A DNA stretch of 36,037 nucleotides from an uncultured Alphaproteobacteria bacterium (lineage in GTDB: Bacteria > Pseudomonadota > Alphaproteobacteria > Caulobacterales > Caulobacteraceae): NCBI GenBank assembly GCA_903909375.1, contig CAIVVM010000026.1, positions 1 to 36,037 on the forward strand, in the 5' to 3' direction. A model generated the notes under the pieces. The model saw only the letters and a program-made list of their open reading frames with translations, was not told the DNA's origin and did no database searches. Shown here piece by piece: positions 16,278 to 24,041 of the stretch (position 1 is the first letter of the stretch; every line of letters starts with the position of its first letter). A program made the translations under genes and the position numbers.

Positions 16278-16904
16278 ATGGCGAAGAAAGTAAATCGCGA
16301 ATTCGAGATTCGGGGCGTTAATCATTTGGCCCTGGTTTGCAAGGACATGGCCCGGACGGTCGCCTTCTATCGCGACATTCTGGGAATGCCGCTTACCAAG
16401 ACCATCGATCTCCCGGGCGACATGGGCCAGCACTTCTTCTTCGACATCGGCAACGGAGATTCGCTGGCATTTTTCTGGTTCCCCAAGGCGCACGAGGCGG
16501 TCCCCGGGGTCTCCGCGCCGGTCAGCCTTCCAGGACAGGGTAGCCTTGCGTCGGCCCACGGCTCGATGAACCATATCGCCTTCGACGTCGCGCCCGAGAA
16601 GTTCGACGAGTATTATGAGCGCCTCAAGGCCAAGGGCGTGGCTGTGTCGGCGATTTCGAATCACGACAACTCACCACGACAGATTTCCCCGACCGTGACT
16701 GACGACGTGTTCGTCCGCTCGGTCTACTTCTTCGATCCTGATGGGGCGCTGCTCGAGTTCGCCGCCTGGACCCGGGAGTTGGGCCCGCATGACGTGGCTC
16801 ATGAAGCCGCTCGGGCCGACGGGTCGAAGACGCAGAATTTTGTGCTCAATCCGGACGGCACACCCGCCGAACCGGCATCCAGGGTCGTCGAAACCGCGAA
16901 CTGA
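16278..16904 (+). CDS. VOC-superfamily metalloenzyme, probable extradiol ring-cleavage dioxygenase
   Basis: 208 residues of the vicinal-oxygen-chelate fold, with two beta-alpha-beta modules. The facial metal triad is visible as His16 (GVNHLALV), His99 (SMNHIAFDV) and Glu160 (GALLEFAAW). SVYFFDPDGALLEF is the typical last strand of catechol-2,3-dioxygenase/glyoxalase-like members. It would most likely open a catechol ring next to the hydroxyls using Fe(II) and oxygen. It is shorter than two-domain HsaC/BphC enzymes, so an isomerase or glyoxalase role remains possible. The ATG at 16278 has AGGAGG 5 bases upstream, which decides against the longer reading frame. It is controlled by a set-2 site and sits between the kinase operon and the Rieske gene. 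Confidence 0.82.
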   Translation: MAKKVNREFEIRGVNHLALVCKDMARTVAFYRDILGMPLTKTIDLPGDMGQHFFFDIGNGDSLAFFWFPKAHEAVPGVSAPVSLPGQGSLASAHGSMNHIAFDVAPEKFDEYYERLKAKGVAVSAISNHDNSPRQISPTVTDDVFVRSVYFFDPDGALLEFAAWTRELGPHDVAHEAARADGSKTQNFVLNPDGTPAEPASRVVETAN

Positions 16905-16991
16905 AAGCCTGCCGGCGAAACCGGGGCCGCAGGATCGAAAATCGGAGCGCAAGGCCCGGTGCGGCGAAATGGGCCCGCCGCCAGCAGCTGA

Positions 16992-17020
16992 TTGACAGAA
17001 ACGCTTAGCAATCTAACTAT
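16992..17020 (+). promoter_or_regulatory. Promoter with set-1 operator before the Rieske oxygenase
   Basis: TTGACA at 16992-16997, a 16-base spacer, then TAACTA at 17014-17019 as a -10-like hexamer. The set-1 sequence CTTAGCAATCTAACTAT (17004-17020) covers the spacer and -10, so a bound regulator would block RNA polymerase. TATAGT at 17018-17023 is an alternative -10 with a long spacer. Confidence 0.65.
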
Positions 17021-17049
17021 AGTCCCAAATGTCAATGAGGACGACGGGG

Positions 17050-18147
17050 ATGTACCCCCTTTCAGCCGGTCTCTATGCCCCGCGGAACTGTTGGTACGTC
17101 GCCGCGCGCTCGGCCGAGGTCGGTCGTGTACCGCTCGAACGCTTTATTCTGGATGAGCCTGTGGTGTTCTATCGGACCGAAGCTGGCGAAGCGGTGGCCT
17201 TGGCAGGTCGCTGCCCGCATCGTGGCTACCCGCTAGGTCGCGGGCGGATCGAAGGCGACGCTGTGGTCTGCGGCTATCATGGCTTACGCTTCGAGGCCGA
17301 TGGACACTGTTCACACATCCCGAGCCAGGAGACGATCCCGCCCGGGTGTCGGCTGAAGACCTATCCGCTGGTGGAGCACTGGGAATGGCTTTGGATGTGG
17401 CCAGGCGATCCGGCGCTGGCCGACGAAGCCCTGATCCCTGATAACCGCACACCGACGCTGACCGACCCGGCCTGGGTCAAACGGTCGCCACTCTACTGGA
17501 AGGTTGAAGGGCGCTATCAGCTGCTCAATGACAACCTGTTGGACCTGACCCATCTGACGGTTCTGCATGCTGACACTATCGGCGGCGGCGACGTCGCCGG
17601 AACCCGGGAGCGCCACGAGGAAGGCGAGGACTGGATGCGCAGCATCCGCTGGATTCCGAACGCGGTAGTCACAGACTGGGTGCGAAAAAGTCGCGGCATC
17701 GTCGGGCCGGTGGATCGTGAGATCATGCTGACATTCGCCGCGCCTGGCTTTCATTACGGCCACGACCGTTATTTTCCGGCCGGCGCAGATCACGGCAACG
17801 ATCGGCCAAGTCTGGACATCCACATTTTTCATGCGGTGACCCCCGCCACTCGGACGAGTTGTCACTATTTCGCCAGCAGCGCCGTCGACCCGGTTACGTT
17901 CGAGCTGAGCCGCAAACATCCGCCCGATACCGGCTCGGCCGTGAAGATCTTCACCGAAGATGTCGAAGCCATCGGTGAGATCGAACGCCTGCTCGGCGCT
18001 GCCGGCGACTTCGAGGAGGTTCCCCTCCGCGCCGATGTCCACGCTCTCCGAGGTCGACACATGGTTCAGGCGATGATCCGGGCGGAATTATCAAGCCAGG
18101 GTGCCATCCCAGATCGCAGCCGACCGCAACACGGGGACGCGCATTAG
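17050..18147 (+). CDS. Rieske non-heme iron oxygenase, VanA-type (probable O-demethylase)
   Basis: About 365 residues. The Rieske [2Fe-2S] ligands are Cys55 and His57 (RCPHRG) with Cys74 and His77 (CGYHGL). The mononuclear iron site is in NDNLLDLTHLTVLH (His168, His173). Length and motif order match single-component-type oxygenases such as vanillate demethylase VanA and related O- or N-demethylases. It would remove a methyl group from a methoxy-aromatic as formaldehyde or hydroxylate a methyl group. No VanB-type ferredoxin-reductase is present in the window, so electrons must come from elsewhere. The ATG at 17050 has GAGGA 8 bases upstream. An ATG seven codons earlier (17029) lacks a ribosome-binding site but lies almost at the predicted transcription start, so a leaderless longer form is possible. 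Confidence 0.88.
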   Translation: MYPLSAGLYAPRNCWYVAARSAEVGRVPLERFILDEPVVFYRTEAGEAVALAGRCPHRGYPLGRGRIEGDAVVCGYHGLRFEADGHCSHIPSQETIPPGCRLKTYPLVEHWEWLWMWPGDPALADEALIPDNRTPTLTDPAWVKRSPLYWKVEGRYQLLNDNLLDLTHLTVLHADTIGGGDVAGTRERHEEGEDWMRSIRWIPNAVVTDWVRKSRGIVGPVDREIMLTFAAPGFHYGHDRYFPAGADHGNDRPSLDIHIFHAVTPATRTSCHYFASSAVDPVTFELSRKHPPDTGSAVKIFTEDVEAIGEIERLLGAAGDFEEVPLRADVHALRGRHMVQAMIRAELSSQGAIPDRSRPQHGDAH

Positions 18148-18159
18148 TCGTACAAGATC

Positions 18160-18174
18160 GTCAAGTAATTTGAC
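18160..18174 (+). promoter_or_regulatory. Set-2 operator before TonB receptor 2
   Basis: Perfect inverted repeat GTCAA-GTAAT-TTGAC. The right arm extends to TTGACA (18170-18175), followed after 17 bases by CAGATT as a weak -10. The receptor ATG is 79 bases further. It is almost identical to the site before the flavin monooxygenase (GTCAAGTAAATTGACAT versus GTCAAGTAATTTGACAT). Confidence 0.7.
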
Positions 18175-18253
18175 ATGTAGAATTCGAAGGCGCAGATTCC
18201 GAACTGAGCGTTCGATCAACAGAACCAACAACAGAACATCGGGGGAGGACGGC

Positions 18254-20479
18254 ATGACCCGTCGAATTCTATTTTCAACCAGTGCGCTGATATTCGCGCT
18301 TGCAGGGACCGCTGCGGCGGCCGCCGATGAGAGCAATCTCAGCGAGGTGGTGGTGACCGCCCAGAAGCGTGAGCAGAAGCTGCAGGACGTGCCGATCTCG
18401 ATGGCGGTCATCTCCGGCGACAAGCTGGCCGACTACAGCACCAACGATTTCAAGCAGATGGTGAAGTTCGCGCCGAACGTCTCCGTGGAATCCACAGCCG
18501 GCAACGACGTGATCTACATCCGCGGCTTCGGCTCGCCGCCGGCCAACTTCTCGTTCGACCAGTCGGTCAGCCTGTACATGGACGGCGTCTACGCAGGCAA
18601 GAACCGCCAGGCGCAGGCCCCGTTCTTCGACCTGGCCCGCGTCGAGGTCCTGCGCGGCCCGCAGGGGGCCCTGTTCGGCAAGAACACTCCGGCCGGCGCT
18701 GTCAGCATCGTCTCAGCCGGCCCGACTGCCACGCCCGAGGGTGAACTGACGGCCGTCTATAACTTCGACCTCAAGGGCGCCGAGATCACCGGTCACGTCT
18801 CCGGGCCGCTCACCGACACCCTTAGCGCACGCCTTGCGGTGCGTTTCGTGGACCAAGACGGCTACATCGAGAACCGCGCCCTCGGCACCGACGAGCCCGG
18901 CAACCAGATGCAACTGGCGCGCTTGACGCTGCGCTACGCGCCGTCGGAGGCGTTCGACTACACACTGAAGACCGAATACGGGAATCGCGAGGTCCATGGC
19001 GGGATGAACGTGTCCAGCCCGCTGACCACCGGCCAGCAGCCCCACGAGTACCGCTTCTCGACCGTCAATCCGATCGGCCCGGAAGGCACCAAGGCATTTT
19101 CCTGGCTGGTGTCGGGCACCGGCAACCTGAAAGTGGGCGACTTCACCCTGACCTCGATCACCGGTTACTCGTTCTTCAAGTCGAACATCGTCAACAATTT
19201 CGACCAGACGAATCCCGCCGGGGGCGCCCCCGCCCGCAACAGCGTCTACAACAGCTTCCCTGAGCACTTCCGCCAGTGGTCGCAGGAAGTCCGCCTGCTC
19301 TCGCCCACGGGCAAGAAATTCGAGTACGTGGTCGGAGCCTACTACGACACAGCGCTCTACCAGCTGACCCAGCTGGGCGGCTTCGACGTCAACTCGCCCG
19401 GCGTGCTTGTCTACCAGGGCCTTCTGAACACCGAATTCCGGCAGCGGAGCCAGTCGGTCTCAGTGTTCGGTCAGGGCACCTATCATGTGACCGACGCCCT
19501 ACGGCTGCTGGGTAGCCTGCGCTACACGACCAACGACAAGCGGGCGATTTTCTATGGTCGGCTGCGGTCCGGCCCCTTCGCGCTGCGTCCCGTGAACACG
19601 GTCGCGCGCGGAGACATCAGCGGCGAGGACAACTGGGACCCCTCGATCACCGCCCAGTACGACATCAATCCGCAGATCATGATGTACGCCACATATGGTC
19701 GCGGCTCGAAGTCGGGCGGCTTCGTCTCCAACACCTACGGGACGACCACGGCGACCTTCGCCTACAAGCCGGAGAAGTCCGAGAACTATGAGGCCGGCAT
19801 CAAGTCGACCTTGGCCGACGGTCGCCTGGTGCTGAACGTGTCGGTCTACAACACCAAGTTCAAGAACCTGCAGGTGTCGGTCTACAACCCGACAATCTCG
19901 ACCTATCAGACGGGCAACGCGGCCTCGGCCAGCTCGAAGGGCATCGAGGGTTCGGCGGCCTGGTACCCGGTCAAGGGCCTCGATTTCACCTTCTCGGCCG
20001 CCTACCAAGATGCGAAGTACGACGACTATCCCGGCGCGGCCTGTTTGGCCACCCAGGCAATCACGGCGTGCAACCCGGCCATCCCGGCCAGCATCGCTGC
20101 CAACAACATCAAGGGCGCGCCGCTCACCTACACTTCCAAGTTCAGCTACAACTTCGCCGGCCACTACCGGATCGAGCTGGCCAACGACATGGTGATCGAC
20201 ACCAATGCGTCGCTGTACGGTCGCTCGAAGTACTTCGACTCCGACAACCAGAGCCCGCTGTTCGGCCGCCAGAAGGGCTATGCCAAGCTCGACGCCCGGA
20301 TCCAGTACGGTCCGGCAGACGAGCGCTGGCATGTGGCCGTCACCGGCAAGAACCTGACCGACGAAAAGACCACCGGCAGCGCCTTCAACCTGCCCTTCCC
20401 GATCACCCCGGTGCCGCGCGCGATCCTCTATCTCGAGGAAACCCGCAACATCGCCATCGAAGCAGGCGTGAAGTTCTGA
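18254..20479 (+). CDS. TonB-dependent outer-membrane receptor (second)
   Basis: 741 residues. A signal peptide ends near LAGTAAAAA, a TonB-box region SEVVVTAQKREQ follows, then the plug motifs YIRGFGSPP and VEVLRGPQGALFGKNTPAG, and a beta-barrel ending in the outer-membrane sorting phenylalanine (EAGVKF). The ATG at 18254 is preceded by GGGGGAGGAC; upstream in-frame codons are not signal-peptide-like. It probably imports the substrate or an iron/cofactor complex needed for its catabolism. It carries its own set-2 operator, whereas receptor 1 carries set 1, so the two are likely induced by different signals. A strong hairpin follows the stop codon. Confidence 0.94.
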   Translation: MTRRILFSTSALIFALAGTAAAAADESNLSEVVVTAQKREQKLQDVPISMAVISGDKLADYSTNDFKQMVKFAPNVSVESTAGNDVIYIRGFGSPPANFSFDQSVSLYMDGVYAGKNRQAQAPFFDLARVEVLRGPQGALFGKNTPAGAVSIVSAGPTATPEGELTAVYNFDLKGAEITGHVSGPLTDTLSARLAVRFVDQDGYIENRALGTDEPGNQMQLARLTLRYAPSEAFDYTLKTEYGNREVHGGMNVSSPLTTGQQPHEYRFSTVNPIGPEGTKAFSWLVSGTGNLKVGDFTLTSITGYSFFKSNIVNNFDQTNPAGGAPARNSVYNSFPEHFRQWSQEVRLLSPTGKKFEYVVGAYYDTALYQLTQLGGFDVNSPGVLVYQGLLNTEFRQRSQSVSVFGQGTYHVTDALRLLGSLRYTTNDKRAIFYGRLRSGPFALRPVNTVARGDISGEDNWDPSITAQYDINPQIMMYATYGRGSKSGGFVSNTYGTTTATFAYKPEKSENYEAGIKSTLADGRLVLNVSVYNTKFKNLQVSVYNPTISTYQTGNAASASSKGIEGSAAWYPVKGLDFTFSAAYQDAKYDDYPGAACLATQAITACNPAIPASIAANNIKGAPLTYTSKFSYNFAGHYRIELANDMVIDTNASLYGRSKYFDSDNQSPLFGRQKGYAKLDARIQYGPADERWHVAVTGKNLTDEKTTGSAFNLPFPITPVPRAILYLEETRNIAIEAGVKF

Positions 20480-20501
20480 TCTGAGGAGAGACGACGGGCC
20501 T

Positions 20502-20525
20502 GTCTCCCGGCTATCGCCGGGAGAC
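20502..20525 (+). other. Perfect 10-bp stem-loop after TonB receptor 2
   Basis: GTCTCCCGGC and GCCGGGAGAC pair perfectly around a TATC loop. No T-run follows, so it is not a classic intrinsic terminator. It more likely protects the 3' end of the receptor message or reduces read-through into the downstream SnoaL-GST genes. Confidence 0.6.
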
Positions 20526-20540
20526 GCCTGGAGGAACGAG

Positions 20541-20585
20541 ATGCCCGGCCAGATCGCCCACGCGCCCTTCGCATCCCGTGACTGA
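20541..20585 (+). CDS. Possible 14-residue leader peptide upstream of the SnoaL-like gene
   Basis: An ATG with a strong ribosome-binding site (GGAGGAACGAG directly upstream) opens a 14-codon frame encoding MPGQIAHAPFASRD. It ends at a TGA that overlaps the GTG start of the next gene in another frame. The downstream GTG has no ribosome-binding site of its own, so translation of this short frame may deliver ribosomes to it. It could be a coupling or attenuation leader, or just a decayed start. No peptide function is claimed. Confidence 0.4.
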   Translation: MPGQIAHAPFASRD

Positions 20586-21054
20586 CCTCTCGGCCCTTGT
20601 CGTACGCAACACCCTGACCGATGCGGTGATGGCCTACGCCATGGCGCTCGACGCCGGAGACTGGCAGGCCTTCCGCGCGCTGTTCGAGGACGAGATTGAC
20701 ATCGACTACAGTGCCTTAGGCTCGCTCCGCGCGACGGTCGCGGCCCAGACCTGGGTGGACCGGTGCAAGGTGCTGGATGGCTTCGACGCGACCCAGCACA
20801 AGATCTCCAACATCGTGGTCGCGCACGGCGGGGACGCGGCCCGGGTCACGTCGTACGTGGACGCCACCCATTTCATCGGCGACCTGGCGGGTTTCGCATG
20901 CGGGACCTACGTCCACGAATTCCGGCGCCATTCCGAAGGCTGGAAGATCCGCGCCTGCGCCTTCATGGTCGCGGGCTTTCCTGGCGGGCGGGCCGCCTTC
21001 GACCGCGCCTTCGACGCCGCCCGGGCCGCCTATGCCGCGCGAGATGCTCCATGA
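20578..21054 (+). CDS. SnoaL-like / NTF2-fold protein (first)
   Basis: 158 residues of the SnoaL_4/NTF2-like cone fold. The N-terminal helix pattern DAVMAYAMALDAGDWQAFRALF is typical, followed by strands with HKISNIVVAHGG and GTYVHEFRRHSEGWKI. Members include dehydratases, isomerases, small cyclases and ring-hydroxylating beta-subunit-like proteins, so the reaction is open. The start is a GTG lacking a ribosome-binding site and overlapping the stop of a 14-codon leader, suggesting coupled translation. The 3' end overlaps the following GST start by four bases (ATGA), so the pair forms a transcription unit behind TonB receptor 2. Confidence 0.78.
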   Translation: MTDLSALVVRNTLTDAVMAYAMALDAGDWQAFRALFEDEIDIDYSALGSLRATVAAQTWVDRCKVLDGFDATQHKISNIVVAHGGDAARVTSYVDATHFIGDLAGFACGTYVHEFRRHSEGWKIRACAFMVAGFPGGRAAFDRAFDAARAAYAARDAP

Positions 21055-21764
21055 TCGACGTCCACTTCGTCCCCACGCCGAACGGGCACAAGGTCAGCAT
21101 CATGCTGGAGGAGACCGGGGCGCCGCACCGGCTGATCACCTACGACATGCTGGGCGGCGATCACCTCAAACCCGAGTTCCGGCGGGTGAATCCCAACCAT
21201 CGGCTGCCGGCGATTCTAGACCACGACCCCATCGGCGGCGGCGCGCCGTTCGCGGTCTTCGAGTCCGGCGCGATCCTGCTCTACCTGTCGGAGAAATACG
21301 GCGGCGCCTTCATGCCGGCCGATCCGCGCCGCCGCTCGCTCGCCCAGCAGTGGCTCATGTGGCAGATGGCCGGCTTCGGCCCGATGCACGGTCAGGCGCA
21401 TCACTTCATCCGGTATGCGCCCGAGGGCCAGGATTACGGCGTCGCCCGCTACAGCAATGAGGCCAGGCGTCTGCTCGCGGTTCTGGACCGCCGGCTGGGT
21501 GAGGCCGAATATCTTGCGGAGGAATACTCCATCGCCGATATGGCGACCTGGCCGTGGGTGCGCGCCACCCGCGCCATCGCGCTTAGCCTCGACCACTATC
21601 CGAACATCGGCCGCTGGTTCGCAGCGGTCGGCGAACGGGCGGCCGTGGCGCGCGGTACCGAGGTCAAGAACGCCCCCAATCTCTCAAGTCTGCGTCCGAC
21701 GCTGTCGCCCGAACAGTGGTCGAACCTGTTCGGAGAGAATATGCTTAAGAGTTCAGAGACCTAA
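21051..21764 (+). CDS. Nu-class (YfcG-like) glutathione S-transferase (first)
   Basis: 237 residues. The N-terminal thioredoxin-like domain begins with TPNGHKVSIMLEE, as in E. coli YfcG, and ESGAILLYLSEKYG is the glutathione-binding segment. The C-terminal helical domain contains WQMAGFGPMHGQAHHF and EYSIADMATWPWV. Nu-class enzymes act as disulfide reductases, and in sphingomonads some remove glutathione from aryl-ether degradation intermediates. A C-terminal extension (TLSPEQWSNLF) not found in YfcG is shared with the second GST of this cluster. It overlaps the SnoaL gene by four bases and the convergent SDR gene by four bases at the other end. Target inferred to be an aromatic or electrophilic pathway intermediate. 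Confidence 0.9.
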   Translation: MIDVHFVPTPNGHKVSIMLEETGAPHRLITYDMLGGDHLKPEFRRVNPNHRLPAILDHDPIGGGAPFAVFESGAILLYLSEKYGGAFMPADPRRRSLAQQWLMWQMAGFGPMHGQAHHFIRYAPEGQDYGVARYSNEARRLLAVLDRRLGEAEYLAEEYSIADMATWPWVRATRAIALSLDHYPNIGRWFAAVGERAAVARGTEVKNAPNLSSLRPTLSPEQWSNLFGENMLKSSET

Positions 21765-22546
21765 CCGCCCTCGTCGTGGCCCCATTGGCGCTCTATTTTG
21801 CCCTCTGTGTGACGGACCGCCACCCAGTCGCCGCCGGGAAGGGTGTCGTCCTCGACAAGGTCGATCACCGCGTCGCCGATGTCTTCAGGCTGGCACATGG
21901 CGTTGCTGGCCAGGATCGGCGCCATCCACGGCGCGTAGTCGCCATCGCCACCGGTTTTCTTGAGAATTGGCGTGTTTGTGAGCCCCGGCAGCACACCGCA
22001 AACCCGAACGTTCCAGCTTTCCTTCAACCCGGCGCAACAGCGGGTGAACATCATCACCCCGGACTTGGTCGTGGCGTAGAGCGCGTCGCTGAACCCTTTG
22101 CCGAGAACCACAGTCGAGACTGTGTTGACGATCACGCCACCTCCCCTCGCGCGCATGTGCTGGGCAGCGGCCTGGGTGGCGACCACGACAGCGGTCAGGT
22201 TGACATCGATGATCCACTGCAATCGCTCGACGGAAGCCTCGGGGAACTGCGCCCCGCCGAACACCACGCCAGCGTTGTTGTAGAGAACGTCGTAGCCGCC
22301 GTCGCTCGCGAACCCTTGGAGCCACGCCTGCAACGCCGCCACATCGGCCATGTCCACTCGCCAAGCCCTGGCTTGTACCTGCAACCCCAGCCCTTCGATG
22401 AGCCGGACCGTCTCGGCCATCCCCGCCTCGTCGATGTCGGCGATGTGGATTCGGGCCGCACGTCGGGCCGCAAACTTCAGGGCCGTCGCCCGGCCTATAC
22501 CCGCCGCAGCCCCGGTGATCAGGATCGTCTTGCCTTCGATATTCAT
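21761..22546 (-). CDS. Short-chain dehydrogenase/reductase (first)
   Basis: 261-residue classical SDR. The cofactor loop is TGAAAGIGRA, YNNAGVV is the structural motif, and the active site is Ser in NTVSTV with Tyr and Lys in YATTK. ADIDE after the second strand suggests NAD rather than NADP. It would oxidise or reduce an alcohol or ketone of the pathway. It stands alone on the minus strand, convergent with GST 1 and divergent from the MFS operon. A 9-bp inverted repeat lies 27 bases upstream of its ATG. Confidence 0.9.
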   Translation of the reverse strand: MNIEGKTILITGAAAGIGRATALKFAARRAARIHIADIDEAGMAETVRLIEGLGLQVQARAWRVDMADVAALQAWLQGFASDGGYDVLYNNAGVVFGGAQFPEASVERLQWIIDVNLTAVVVATQAAAQHMRARGGGVIVNTVSTVVLGKGFSDALYATTKSGVMMFTRCCAGLKESWNVRVCGVLPGLTNTPILKKTGGDGDYAPWMAPILASNAMCQPEDIGDAVIDLVEDDTLPGGDWVAVRHTEGKIERQWGHDEGG

Positions 22547-22572
22547 GTCGCGGGTCGGCTTCCTAAAGCGGG

Positions 22573-22596
22573 GGCGCGACCGTTGATGGTCGCGCC
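22573..22596. promoter_or_regulatory. Perfect 9-bp inverted repeat upstream of SDR 1
   Basis: GGCGCGACC and GGTCGCGCC pair perfectly around GTTGAT. It lies 27 bases before the SDR ATG on one side and 126 bases before the MFS ATG on the other. It could be an operator unlike sets 1 and 2, or a stem in the SDR 5' leader. No T-run is present on either side. Confidence 0.4.
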
Positions 22597-22645
22597 AGGT
22601 TCTGGAAACAACCTAGGCCGCCGGGTCTCCAACGCAAGCCAAACC

Positions 22646-22660
22646 GTAAACTTGATTGAC
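22646..22660 (+). promoter_or_regulatory. Set-2 operator before the MFS-SDR-GST operon
   Basis: GTAAA-CTTGA-TTGAC matches GTCAA-N5-TTGAC with one substitution in the left arm. The right arm extends to TTGACA (22656-22661) as a consensus -35, with TACGTT 16 bases later as a weak -10. The MFS ATG begins 61 bases after the site. Confidence 0.55.
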
Positions 22661-22721
22661 ACCCTTGGGCCGCAGCCTACGTTGCCAACAAGGCGCAAAA
22701 CGACGCCACCGAGGGAGTCAA

Positions 22722-24041
22722 ATGAACCAGGCTGCGCCCGCCAATCTTGCGACGCCCGCTATCGCTCCACCCAGTCCCGGACGGACGCTGGCGTTGCTGG
22801 TGCTGACGGCGGTTGGTACTGTAAATTTTGTGGATCGCCAGATTTTGTCGGTTCTGGCGGAACCCATCCGCACCGAACTCCACCTGAGCGACACCCAGTT
22901 GGGTCTGCTGACCGGGTTGAGCTTTGCGCTGTTCTACGCTCTGGTCGGCATACCGGCGGCGATGCTGGCGGATCGCACCCACCGTGTTCGGTTGGTCGCC
23001 GGCGCTTGTCTGGTCTGGAGCCTGTTCACCGGCGCCTGCGGTTTTGCAACCAGCTTCTGGCATCTCGCGCTGGCCAGGTTCGGCGTCGGTGTGGGCGAGG
23101 CCGGCGGTACAGCGCCGTCGCTCTCGATCCTCGCCGACTACTACCCTCCCGCCCAACGTCCGGCGGTAATCGGAGTCTTTACCGTCAATGGACCTCTGGG
23201 CGTCTTCGTCGGCACCAGCCTGGGCGGCTGGGTCGCCGGGGAATATGGATGGCGCGTGGCCTTCTTCGGGGTTGCCTTAATCGGGGGACTGGCTGCGGTG
23301 ATCCTGGCGCTGGTGGTGCGCGAACCGAGGCGCGGCGGACTGGACCCGGCCCCGCCCCTCACTTCGCCGCCGAAGGTCAGCCTCGGGGCCACGGTGCGGC
23401 TGTTTGTGGACCGCCCGACCCTTTGGCTACTTCTGCTCGCGAGCGGACTCGCGGCGTTCGTGAGCAATGGAATGCTGAGCTGGATTCCCGCATATCTGAT
23501 GCGCGTTCAGGGGATGCCACTGGCCGAGGTGGCTCGTTGGTTCGGGCCGGCGGCCGGGATTTGTATGGGACTAGGCATCTGGGGTGGCGGTGCCCTGGTG
23601 AACTGGGCCGGTCGACACAGCCTGAAGGCCTATGCCTTTGTGCCTGGCGCAGCGATGATGATCTGCGCGCCGACCCTGGCGCTGGCTGTCATGGCCTCTT
23701 CCTGGCAGGTGTCGCTGGCGATGATGATCGTGCCAATGATCTGTTGCACCAGTTTTGTCGCCCCGGCTCTGGCGTTGGTGCAGAACATGTCGCCGGTTGC
23801 AGCTCGCGCAACGGCCACGGCCCTATTGCTGCTCTCGTTCAACATCGTCGGCCTGGGCGGCGGACCGCTGGCTGTCGGCATGCTGAGCGACACCCTGGCC
23901 GGTGCCCAGGTCGCCGACCCGTTGCGGATCGCGCTAATGAGCCTGGGCCCGGTCTCCCTGCTGTCCGCCCTGATCTATTTTGCGGTCTCCCGGGTGGTGA
24001 CCCGCGACACCCGCTCGGTCGTGCAGGAAAGCATGCCATGA
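22722..24041 (+). CDS. Major facilitator superfamily transporter
   Basis: 439 residues with about 12 hydrophobic segments. The loop 2-3 signature appears as AMLADRTHRVRLV, FVDRQILSVLAEPI is in TM1, and GVGVGEAGGTAPS is in TM4. This pattern fits the spinster/ACS-like MFS branch seen in many alphaproteobacterial aromatic and steroid clusters. It probably moves the substrate or a metabolite across the inner membrane. GAGGGAG lies before the ATG at 22722. A set-2 operator precedes it. The stop overlaps the next SDR start (ATGA), so the operon continues through SDR 2 and GST 2 with coupled translation. Confidence 0.92.
   Translation: MNQAAPANLATPAIAPPSPGRTLALLVLTAVGTVNFVDRQILSVLAEPIRTELHLSDTQLGLLTGLSFALFYALVGIPAAMLADRTHRVRLVAGACLVWSLFTGACGFATSFWHLALARFGVGVGEAGGTAPSLSILADYYPPAQRPAVIGVFTVNGPLGVFVGTSLGGWVAGEYGWRVAFFGVALIGGLAAVILALVVREPRRGGLDPAPPLTSPPKVSLGATVRLFVDRPTLWLLLLASGLAAFVSNGMLSWIPAYLMRVQGMPLAEVARWFGPAAGICMGLGIWGGGALVNWAGRHSLKAYAFVPGAAMMICAPTLALAVMASSWQVSLAMMIVPMICCTSFVAPALALVQNMSPVAARATATALLLLSFNIVGLGGGPLAVGMLSDTLAGAQVADPLRIALMSLGPVSLLSALIYFAVSRVVTRDTRSVVQESMP

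Noticed and set aside
20541..21054. Frameshift in the SnoaL-like gene, with the true start at the ATG at 20541
   Set aside because: The GTG frame already begins with the normal N-terminal helix of the family, so nothing is missing; the short ATG frame is better explained as a leader.
21776..24037. Very long open frame on the plus strand running into SDR 2
   Set aside because: It crosses the reverse-strand SDR 1 and the MFS gene in another frame and has no family resemblance; open frames of this length are expected in high-GC DNA. Only the part from the ATG at 24038 is a gene.
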